A stretch of 5,120 nucleotides of DNA from an uncultured Bacteroidales bacterium. GTDB lineage: Bacteria; Bacteroidota; Bacteroidia; Bacteroidales; UBA932. Of the stretch, positions 1 through 5,120 are shown in pieces (the stretch's first letter is position 1; each line of letters starts with the position of its first letter). The stretch covers positions 1 through 5,120 of the forward strand of contig ONYJ01000095.1 in assembly GCA_900322025.1 (NCBI GenBank), read 5' to 3'. Made by a program: the position numbers and the translations under genes. The notes beneath the pieces were generated by a model. It had not been told where the DNA came from, made no database searches, and was given only the letters and a program-made list of their open reading frames with translations.

Positions 1-504
1 AAAAACGAAGAAGAATTAGACTATCTCAACCAAGCCCTGATTGAATATATTGTAAAACTTTCTGCGGAAAATGGTATGAGCGAAAAAGACATACGATACC
101 TATCTACCACTCATAGGTCTGTAAGAGATCTTGAAAGAATTGGAGACTACGCAGAAAATATAGTTGAGCATGCAAAAGTGCTGCAAAGCGCTTCTCAAAC
201 ATTCTCAAAAGAAGCAAGGCAAGAAATATCAGAGTTGAAAGATAAACTCAACAGCTTATATACCAAAGCCATTGAGGCCTATACAAACGAAAACTTTGAT
301 GCCTTGGCAGAAGCCAATGTAATAGAAGAAGAAATAGACGATCTTACAGAAAAAATGGAAGAGAATCATGTAAGCCGTCTTTCAGAAGGAGTATGTTCGC
401 CCGTTTCCGGTGCGCAATATCTATCCTTCTCGTCTGAAGCAGAAAGAATTGCAGACCACCTGATAAATGTAGCTAAAACCATCAGGGCGCTCACACAATC
501 CTAA
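1..504 (+). CDS. Na+/phosphate cotransporter family protein, C-terminal PhoU-like domain (5' truncated)
   Basis: The reading frame is open from base 1, so this is the tail (167 residues) of a longer gene starting left of the window; the ATG at 76 is internal. What is visible is all-helical and charged, with two PhoU-type signatures: DLERIGDYAENI near visible residues 43-54 and EAERIADHLINVAKTI near 146-161. Both have the E/D-x-x-x-D pattern that binds metal in PhoU proteins. In Bacteroidota this tail typically follows a membrane Na/Pi-cotransporter domain (PF02690, NptA/YjbB-like), which would move phosphate across the inner membrane. The membrane part is not in the window, so a stand-alone PhoU protein cannot be excluded, but the opening residues (KNEEELDYLNQALIEYIVKL) read like the linker after the transporter domain. 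It converges on the minus-strand block with only 6 bases between stops and is probably unrelated to it in function. Confidence 0.85.
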   Translation, partial: KNEEELDYLNQALIEYIVKLSAENGMSEKDIRYLSTTHRSVRDLERIGDYAENIVEHAKVLQSASQTFSKEARQEISELKDKLNSLYTKAIEAYTNENFDALAEANVIEEEIDDLTEKMEENHVSRLSEGVCSPVSGAQYLSFSSEAERIADHLINVAKTIRALTQS

Positions 505-510
505 ACGATC

Positions 511-1599
511 TTAGTCTAAATTGCCTTTTAGCAGGGAAAATGTATAACTGAAAAACTCCCGCGGAGAACACCGCAAAGAAAAAGGAGTGTTGCGTAAAAA
601 ACGATAGAAAGTGTCTATTTTACGCTTGCCTGAAAATTTAGAAGTAGCTGTTTTCTTGCGACTTATGTTATAAAAACCGAAATTGCCGCCAGAAAACACT
701 ATGCGCTCAAAAGAAGAAAGTAGTTTGCGTATTTTTTTCGGTAAAGGCTGTCCGGCGTTTACGCTGCCCGAAAACATAGCGGTATCTAAACCAAAATAAC
801 GGCTTATAAAAGCAAGTAGAACCTTGTTCCATGTTGCCACATGCGCTGCTTGGAAATACTCCTCCAATTTCACAGAGTTATAGGTGCAGTTAGATTCTGC
901 CGAGTTGCCTGTAAAAGCCTTCAAACACACAACCATATCGCAAATCTGCCTAAGCCCCACACCAGGGCCCATGGCATGTTTCAGTATATGAGAAGAAAGC
1001 ATAAGCAATACAGCCTCAGTCGATGGCACCGGTGGAAGTTTCTCTAACCTTACATGCAAATCAAAGTAATAAGGATGAATATCTATACCAGGGCCTGAGT
1101 TACTAAAAAAACTGTGGTCTGGCCTACGCTGTGGAGCATAACCCTTCTCCTTAAAAAAAGAAACAGCCATCTGAAACTCAGACGGCTGAAAATATATATC
1201 AATATCTCCGCAAACCCTCAGATATGGTTCGGGATAGTATTTGGCAACTTCATGCCCCTTCATAAAAACCGGAGCTAATGAAGCACCTTTTAGTTCGCTA
1301 ACCAACTTTTCTGTAAAGGCTGCTACCTTGCGGCTATACCTCTCTATTCTCTCCGCCTCCATCATAAGCTTTAGGCTTATATTATCCGGCGGACACAGGT
1401 CAGAAGGTAATTTTTTTACGGCAGCATAAACAAGCCCCGTAACAGTGTGAGCTGCAGCCAAATCTAATATATTTCTCCAATCTTCCGCATCGAGAGAAAA
1501 TATCTGCTTGTCATTTGCAGCCTCGGCAGAACAATTCAGAGCAATTCTAAGGAGTGCTAGAAGCTTATGTTCAGTATCATTCCCAACAACTCTACTCAT
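511..1599 (-). CDS. Nucleotidyltransferase-fold protein of the NTP_transf_5 type
   Basis: A protein of about 362 residues, full length for this family. The core is F-M-K-G-H-E-V-A-K-Y-Y-P-E-P followed by R-V-C-G-D-I-D-I-Y-F (K114, G115, R128, D132 and D134, counted from the ATG at 1599). This is the KG...R..GDIDL signature of the uncharacterised nucleotidyltransferase family PF14907; the two Asp would bind metal as in other polymerase-beta-fold transferases. Further typical elements are FDLHVRLE (residues 179-186) and an H...H....GLRQICDM segment (204-222). The C-terminal 60 residues are basic. No signal peptide or membrane helix is seen. Its substrate is unknown; relatives occur beside PqqD proteins, HPr-kinase-like proteins and glycan or peptide-modification genes, so transfer of a nucleotide or sugar-type group to a peptide or glycan is only an inference. 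An in-frame GTG at 1600-1602 directly precedes the ATG; ATG is preferred as the commoner start. It follows pqqD by about 19 bases and is last in the block. Confidence 0.85.
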   Translation of the reverse strand: MSRVVGNDTEHKLLALLRIALNCSAEAANDKQIFSLDAEDWRNILDLAAAHTVTGLVYAAVKKLPSDLCPPDNISLKLMMEAERIERYSRKVAAFTEKLVSELKGASLAPVFMKGHEVAKYYPEPYLRVCGDIDIYFQPSEFQMAVSFFKEKGYAPQRRPDHSFFSNSGPGIDIHPYYFDLHVRLEKLPPVPSTEAVLLMLSSHILKHAMGPGVGLRQICDMVVCLKAFTGNSAESNCTYNSVKLEEYFQAAHVATWNKVLLAFISRYFGLDTAMFSGSVNAGQPLPKKIRKLLSSFERIVFSGGNFGFYNISRKKTATSKFSGKRKIDTFYRFLRNTPFSLRCSPREFFSYTFSLLKGNLD

Positions 1600-1618
1600 C
1601 ACTCAGTCAATAATGCAT

Positions 1619-1900
1619 CTACTTTATCAAGCCATATTGGAACCACATTTCAAGAGTATGCTCCACCTCCTCCTTTGCTCTATCAAGATCTATCTTATAC
1701 TCATTCACTACAGCATTGGCCAATGCATCTGCATCAAAAACCTCCAATCGCTGAGCTGTTTGAAAGAGAAAAGCAAAACTCGCATTCACCTCCAAGGCAA
1801 ACGGTTTTTGCCCATCTTTCGGATAAACCATTACAAGAAATTTACCCTTTAACTCGCGCAAAGAGCAATCCTCAAACAATCTATATTGTTTAGCAATCAT
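1619..1900 (-). CDS. PqqD family protein (RiPP-recognition-element-like)
   Basis: A small cytoplasmic protein of 93 residues, the usual size of stand-alone PqqD domains (PF05402). Predicted beta strands fill the N-terminal third (LKGKFLVMVYP, residues 17-27). The family's central LEVNASFAFLF motif (36-46) matches the 'l-N-x-s-a-a-x-l' pattern. Helical segments follow (DADALANAVVNEYKID and AKEEVEHTLEMWFQYGLI), ending in the typical G-L-I terminus. Family knowledge: PqqD and related domains form a winged-helix fold that binds the leader of a ribosomally made peptide and presents it to a modifying enzyme. Here no radical SAM partner is seen; the direct partner is the NTP_transf_5 gene 19 bases downstream, which suggests the two work together. 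The start is ATG at 1900, preceded by A-rich sequence without a clear Shine-Dalgarno, as is common in Bacteroidota. Family call is fairly secure; the biological role is open. Confidence 0.8.
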   Translation of the reverse strand: MIAKQYRLFEDCSLRELKGKFLVMVYPKDGQKPFALEVNASFAFLFQTAQRLEVFDADALANAVVNEYKIDLDRAKEEVEHTLEMWFQYGLIK

Positions 1901-2002
1901 ATTTGCTTATTAAACGTATAAAAAAGTCTTGGCAGAAACCCTAAAGCCGCATTTACACATAAACTCTCTTAACGGCTCCTAATAGTTTTCTGCTGCTTTT
2001 AA
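1901..2002 (-). other. Intergenic gap with weak promoter-like and hairpin signals
   Basis: This is the only sizeable gap in the minus-strand block. Read on the minus strand it holds, in order, AGGAG (1977-1981 region), an imperfect hairpin made of AGCCG/CGGCT arms (1973-1977 with 1945-1949) around an inner TTTA/TAAA stem (1952-1963), and TACGTTTA (1911-1918). That last element differs from the Bacteroides -7 consensus TAnnTTTG at one base. No TTTG element lies at the expected 19-21 base spacing, and the hairpin is short and not followed by a clean T run. It may carry a promoter or an attenuator for pqqD, but neither is secure. A 16-codon ORF overlaps it (listed separately). Confidence 0.25.
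1910..1960 (-). CDS. Possible 16-residue mini-ORF upstream of pqqD (speculative)
   Basis: On the minus strand an ATG at 1958-1960 opens a frame reading MCKCGFRVSAKTFLYV and ending in TAA at 1910-1912, followed at once by a second in-frame TAA. The pqqD ATG lies 9 bases after the first stop, in the same frame. A purine-rich AAGAGAG sits 3 bases before the ATG, and a better AGGAG is about 15 bases upstream, which is too far to be ideal. The peptide is basic with a Cys-x-Cys pair near the N-terminus. It could be a translated leader, a very small substrate, or chance; an ORF of this length arises easily by accident, and it is shorter than usual RiPP precursors. Confidence 0.15.
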   Translation of the reverse strand: MCKCGFRVSAKTFLYV

Positions 2003-3121
2003 TTATGCCTTACCCCTAAAAAGCAAGCCATAGTAAAGTTTACTTACGGCAAAGCAATACAACCAAACCAAAGGATAAAGATGCAGTTGAGCAAACTTCT
2101 GCACAAGGCGTGTGCGCAATGGCTGAATCTTATTCTGCCCTATATACTTACCCGAATCCGGAAACCATTTATGCCAAAGCTTATACTGGCTATACTTGCC
2201 TGTAAACAAAAACGGCAGTTTTACATTAAGCTTAAAGAACTCCACATACTTCTCAATATCGGCCACTTGCCAATTCTTCAACCAAGCCAACACACGCTCC
2301 GTATTGTACAATGTATCATCGAGATGCCTCTGAGAGAAAGTACTCGTTAAAGCACTTGCATTAGTTTTAATGTAATGATATAGGGCTTTAGGCAAGTATG
2401 CAACTCTCTCAGACAAAGTACCCAGCATAATCATTGTCATATCTTCGCCCATAGAATGCCCCGAAGGAAAGCGCACCCCACCGTTACCGATACTTCCGCC
2501 TACACTACCGCTATCGGTACTACTGCTACCGCCGATATTAGCAGTATTACTGCTACCACCATCTGTGCTGCCGATGCTATCGCCAACACTACCGGTGCTG
2601 CCATTGCCTACGCTACTTCTGCCTTCATATAAGCTCCTCTTTACAAGTTTATTCCAAACGTTATATTTCAGCATTCCGGCAAGAAATCCCTCCTTAACCA
2701 TACGCTCAGAATCTGAGTAGGCCGGATTAGCCATATATCTTTTGGTAGAGCCAAAGTCGAGATAATAATCGCAATACACATAATCTGCACCGGTTTCCTG
2801 TGCCAGATTATACATATCTTCCAACATGGTAAGCTCAAGAAAATCATCTGAATCGCAATGGAAAATATAATCTCCAACAGCTTGCTCCAAACCGGTATTC
2901 CTCGCCGCCGGCAAACCTTTATTCTCAGAATGCCTTAAAATTTTCACATCCCTATTATATTCAGAAACAACCCGTTGTATTATATCACCACTCTCATCAG
3001 GAGATTTATCATCTACAAATATAAACTCCACCTCCTGCAAGGTCTGCTCCATCAAAGACCTTGTACACCTCTCCACAAAAGGCGCAACCTTATAAAACGG
3101 AATAATAACAGAGACTTTCAT
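2003..3121 (-). CDS. Family 2 glycosyltransferase (GT-A fold) with a Gly/Ser-rich repeat insert
   Basis: A 372-residue enzyme predicted to transfer a sugar from a nucleotide-sugar donor to a growing surface glycan on the cytoplasmic side. The GT-A domain opens with VSVIIPFYKVAPFVERC (residues 3-19), then FIFVDDKSPDES (33-44, donor binding), GLPAARNTGLEQAVGDYIFHCD with the D-S-D-D metal site at 90-93, and NVWNKLVKR (154-162). The GED motif, which normally supplies the catalytic acid/base region, is at 225-227. The C-terminal 70 residues are basic and aromatic-rich and probably lie against the membrane. Between YEGR (165-168) and GVRFPSGHSMGED, residues 169-214 are almost only Gly, Ser, Thr, Asn, Asp, Val and Ile, and look like an expanded repeat. 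Without them the length (about 326) fits ordinary capsule GT2 enzymes. It starts 3 bases after the stop of the upstream gene, so translation is probably coupled. Donor and acceptor cannot be told from sequence. Confidence 0.9.
   Translation of the reverse strand: MKVSVIIPFYKVAPFVERCTRSLMEQTLQEVEFIFVDDKSPDESGDIIQRVVSEYNRDVKILRHSENKGLPAARNTGLEQAVGDYIFHCDSDDFLELTMLEDMYNLAQETGADYVYCDYYLDFGSTKRYMANPAYSDSERMVKEGFLAGMLKYNVWNKLVKRSLYEGRSSVGNGSTGSVGDSIGSTDGGSSNTANIGGSSSTDSGSVGGSIGNGGVRFPSGHSMGEDMTMIMLGTLSERVAYLPKALYHYIKTNASALTSTFSQRHLDDTLYNTERVLAWLKNWQVADIEKYVEFFKLNVKLPFLFTGKYSQYKLWHKWFPDSGKYIGQNKIQPLRTRLVQKFAQLHLYPLVWLYCFAVSKLYYGLLFRGKA
2480..2617 (-). repeat. Degenerate in-frame Gly/Ser-coding repeat inside the GT2 gene
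   Basis: This tract encodes 46 residues, of which 14 are Gly and 14 Ser, with no Lys, Arg, Glu or aromatic residue. Two copies of a 27-base unit are plain: GSVGDSIGS (2567-2593) and GSVGGSIGN (2483-2509), 84 bases apart. Between them GGSSNT and GGSSST repeat 27 bases apart. Codons vary between copies (GGT/GGC, AGT/AGC), so the expansion is not very recent or is under protein-level selection. Every unit is a multiple of three, so copy-number change would alter length but not frame. Confidence 0.8.
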
Positions 3122-3124
3122 TGG

Positions 3125-4315
3125 TTAAGGTACAAGGTTGTTAGGATACTCCTTAATTATTCTATCTATTAACAATGATGCTACATTCTCAGCCTCTGAT
3201 AGTGAAACACATTTTGGAAGTTCCACATTAAAACGCTCTTTCACTTTGGCTATCAGCTCATCGGTGTAAATCAGATCGCCACCATCAACATTCTCTATAC
3301 CATCACAATAGATAGACTCACGATTTACTCGCTTCATATCCTCTATAGAGAAATTCGGAGCCATATAACTCCTAACATATTCACCGGTGCCATCTATTAT
3401 GAACGGATATCCACCAATCTGCCCTACAACTCCCGGAGTATGTATTTTAATGACCTCCTTATTACGAATGGCTGTCAAGATACTATAAATGATGTCAAAG
3501 TTGCTGGAAGCGTTCATCATATTGCGTTTCTGATCGGTAGGCATAGGAATAGCACATGCTTTATAAACTTCCTCGTGGTTAATATCAATTTCTTTACCCT
3601 GATACTTAATACTTAATAAGAGCTTTACGCCTTCCGTATGCCCTTCCTTGCTTATTACTACATCATGGAAATGGCTGGCAACAAGAGTAATATCAATATC
3701 GTTCAGATTTTCTATTCCTAACTTATCCGACACAAAAAACTTCATACGCGGAATAAGGTGATTTAAGTTACCACTGCCAAAATCAAAAGATTGCATTCCT
3801 GCACTCTTTAACCAAGGAATTACAGCATCGGAATACGATGTATTTATACTAATGGCTGTACACTCGGCTTTTGCGTATGCTTCCATTATATTCTTGCCAA
3901 GCAATACAGACATCGGTGCCCAAATGCCATAAGCACGAAGATTAGACCAAGAAATGGTACCATATTTTAATCCGGCATACAAACGGCTACTGTTGACAAT
4001 AAAGTCTGTCTGAATCTTCTTGAGAACGGCTGCTATAGAAGCATGATCCCTGAAATCACAACCACCTTCAATAACAATCTCACTCCTCATCTGCCTGCGA
4101 AGAGTTGCCGCTGTACGGATTATATTCACATCTTGCTGCATCTTTTCGGCATTACGCCCCACAACAACCAACTTCAACTGAGAATCTGCCAATGATACAA
4201 GATAATCGAGCAAATAACACCCGACACTCCCCAAGCCAAAGATGGCTACAATAACTTTTTCATTACCCTCTATCTTCTTTTTCAGAAGATTAAGTTTATC
4301 GTTCAAATCTATCAT
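3125..4315 (-). CDS. NAD(P)-binding Rossmann protein, lactate/malate dehydrogenase-like, uncharacterised
   Basis: A 396-residue soluble protein. The N-terminal part has VAIFGLGSVGCYLLDYL (G-x-G-x-x-G at residues 27-32), the dinucleotide-binding loop, followed by LKLVVVGRNAEKM, in which GRN after the second strand would suit NADP(H). The order of later elements follows the LDH/MDH superfamily: DFIVNSS (104-110, like DVVVITA), INTSYSDAV (157-165, like the SNPVD segment), FGSGNLNHLIPR (179-190, like GSGTxLDxxR, keeping the Arg but not the Asp), SHFHD (214-218, near the catalytic GEHGD His) and TPGVVGQIGGYPFIID (293-308), which recalls the C-terminal loop of LDH and GH4 enzymes. It is therefore probably an oxidoreductase acting on a hydroxy acid, polyol or sugar derivative, but the catalytic motifs are divergent and the substrate is unknown. 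It lies 12 bases after licD and 3 bases before the GT2 gene, pointing to a step in making the group that LicD or the GT adds. A saccharopine-dehydrogenase-like label is an alternative. Confidence 0.6.
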   Translation of the reverse strand: MIDLNDKLNLLKKKIEGNEKVIVAIFGLGSVGCYLLDYLVSLADSQLKLVVVGRNAEKMQQDVNIIRTAATLRRQMRSEIVIEGGCDFRDHASIAAVLKKIQTDFIVNSSRLYAGLKYGTISWSNLRAYGIWAPMSVLLGKNIMEAYAKAECTAISINTSYSDAVIPWLKSAGMQSFDFGSGNLNHLIPRMKFFVSDKLGIENLNDIDITLVASHFHDVVISKEGHTEGVKLLLSIKYQGKEIDINHEEVYKACAIPMPTDQKRNMMNASSNFDIIYSILTAIRNKEVIKIHTPGVVGQIGGYPFIIDGTGEYVRSYMAPNFSIEDMKRVNRESIYCDGIENVDGGDLIYTDELIAKVKERFNVELPKCVSLSEAENVASLLIDRIIKEYPNNLVP

Positions 4316-4327
4316 ACATTGTAACTG

Positions 4328-5120
4328 TTATTCGCATTTATGAAAATCGCCTAAATCAATGAAGGACACTGGAGCATTGCCACATCGTTTATCTTCAGGT
4401 GGGAGTTTCATATAATCGCCATATTTGTATTGTAAATATTCATGCGCATATTTCATTTCCTTTACGGTTCTACCTTCGAATAAGCAGTCAATGGTTTCTG
4501 CAAACCATTTTTTGGGCATCCAGTATCTTTGCCTCAAAGGAATTGTATTATACTCAATCCCCGGAGCCGGAAACATCAATCCTCTTACATTATTGCTTGT
4601 ATGATTATTATTCTTATGTATAATAGCCAAAGACAACATAGAGAAAACAAAATTAGTGGGAATTAAGGACAACAATTTGTACCAGAATTTCAAGAATCCT
4701 CTTTCATTCTTCTTTCCAACTTCCGACCAAAGAATTTTTCTAATACAGAAACAATACCAATCTTGCAGAATTTGAAATGGGAGCCACTTTGGAACATCAT
4801 CAACGGGTAATATATCAATAAAAACACCTGTCTTGTATTTACAATGCTCCTGCCCAGTTCTGATATATGTTGTTCCTACCCTGCGAAGCTTTGCGTATCC
4901 CCATCTATACTCATGGTCTGTACTATGATTTTGAAAAAAACAGATTTCTGGGTTTAAATCTGCCATCGCCTGCTTTTTGAATCTTTCGTAGTCTTCACGC
5001 ATCATTGCAATATCTATGTCATCATCCCATGGTATGAAACCTCCGTGCCTTACCCTTCCTAATTGAGAACCACAACATAAACAATATGGTATGTCATGTA
5101 GCCGGCAAACTCTATCAAAT
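4328..5120 (-). CDS. LicD family phosphotransferase (5' end outside the window)
   Basis: The frame stays open on the minus strand to the window edge, giving 263 visible C-terminal residues. The ATG pair near 5000-5005 is internal, because the key motif lies upstream of it: LHDIPYCLCCGSQLGRVRHG then GFIPWDDDIDIAMM, the G-S-x-L-G-x-x-R-H...IPWDDDID signature of LicD/fukutin proteins (PF04991), whose Asp residues bind metal. A second hallmark, GVFIDILPVDDVP, is at visible residues 98-110, and the C-terminus has the usual YGDYMKLPPEDKR. LicD proteins transfer a phospho-group such as phosphocholine, or polyol phosphate in relatives, from a CDP-activated donor to a glycan. No CDP-choline synthesis genes are visible, so the donor is unknown. 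Only about the first 10-30 residues should be missing. This is the first visible gene of the block, followed after 12 bases by the Rossmann protein. Confidence 0.92.
   Translation of the reverse strand, partial: FDRVCRLHDIPYCLCCGSQLGRVRHGGFIPWDDDIDIAMMREDYERFKKQAMADLNPEICFFQNHSTDHEYRWGYAKLRRVGTTYIRTGQEHCKYKTGVFIDILPVDDVPKWLPFQILQDWYCFCIRKILWSEVGKKNERGFLKFWYKLLSLIPTNFVFSMLSLAIIHKNNNHTSNNVRGLMFPAPGIEYNTIPLRQRYWMPKKWFAETIDCLFEGRTVKEMKYAHEYLQYKYGDYMKLPPEDKRCGNAPVSFIDLGDFHKCE

Noticed and set aside
841..1429. Plus-strand ORFs of 62 and 68 codons
   Set aside because: Antisense to the conserved KG...GDIDI core of the NTP_transf_5 gene, with no motif and no start context; shadows.
1508..1893. Two overlapping plus-strand ORFs of 108-114 codons across the PqqD region
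   Set aside because: They lie antisense to the pqqD and nucleotidyltransferase genes, whose minus-strand frames show clear family motifs. Their products are low-quality, His/Ser/Pro/Leu-rich sequences with no recognisable domain.
2480..2617. CRISPR-like or phase-variable simple repeat
   Set aside because: Units are degenerate, adjacent, coding and multiples of three. There are no constant repeats with unique spacers and no homopolymer or short tract that would switch the frame.
2668..2877. Minus-strand 69-codon ORF in another frame of the GT2 gene
   Set aside because: Out-of-frame shadow across the DSDD motif region. The main frame is uninterrupted, so it is not evidence of a frameshift.
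4399..4623. Plus-strand ORF of 74 codons
   Set aside because: Antisense to the LicD C-terminal region; no recognisable features.
1..5120. Insertion sequence, tRNA or rRNA
   Set aside because: No transposase motifs, terminal inverted repeats, tRNA cloverleaf or rRNA-like sequence were recognised on either strand by eye.

Overview
The window looks like part of a Bacteroidota chromosome, most likely Bacteroidales. Base composition is moderate to AT-rich, genes are tightly packed, and clear Shine-Dalgarno sequences are mostly absent. The gene families (a Na/Pi cotransporter with a PhoU-like tail, LicD, capsule-type GT2, PqqD beside an NTP_transf_5 protein) are a familiar combination there. This placement is an inference from gene content and style, not from a marker gene.

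Layout: positions 1-504 (+) hold the C-terminal PhoU-like end of a Na+/phosphate cotransporter family protein. The rest is a five-gene block on the minus strand, read from right to left. It starts with a LicD-family phosphotransferase (4328 to beyond 5120, N-terminus outside the window). Next come a lactate/malate-dehydrogenase-like Rossmann protein (3125-4315), a family 2 glycosyltransferase (2003-3121), a PqqD-family small protein (1619-1900) and a NTP_transf_5-type nucleotidyltransferase-fold protein (511-1599). The last gene meets the cotransporter gene tail to tail with 6 bases between stop codons. Gaps within the block are 12, 3, 102 and about 19 bases, so it may be one transcript, or two with a break in the 102-base gap.

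LicD, the dehydrogenase-like protein and the GT2 together suggest building and decorating a surface polysaccharide, with LicD adding a phosphorylated alcohol or amino alcohol and the Rossmann enzyme perhaps making or altering the precursor. The PqqD/nucleotidyltransferase pair is of a different kind. PqqD-like domains bind peptides in RiPP maturation, and NTP_transf_5 proteins recur beside them, but no precursor peptide, radical SAM enzyme or transporter is visible here.

The most unusual points are: (i) a 46-residue Gly/Ser-only-style repeat insert inside the catalytic domain of the GT2, just before its GED motif; (ii) the PqqD + NTP_transf_5 pair attached to a glycan block; (iii) a divergent LDH/MDH-fold enzyme next to LicD; and (iv) a possible 16-codon Cys-containing mini-ORF directly upstream of pqqD.
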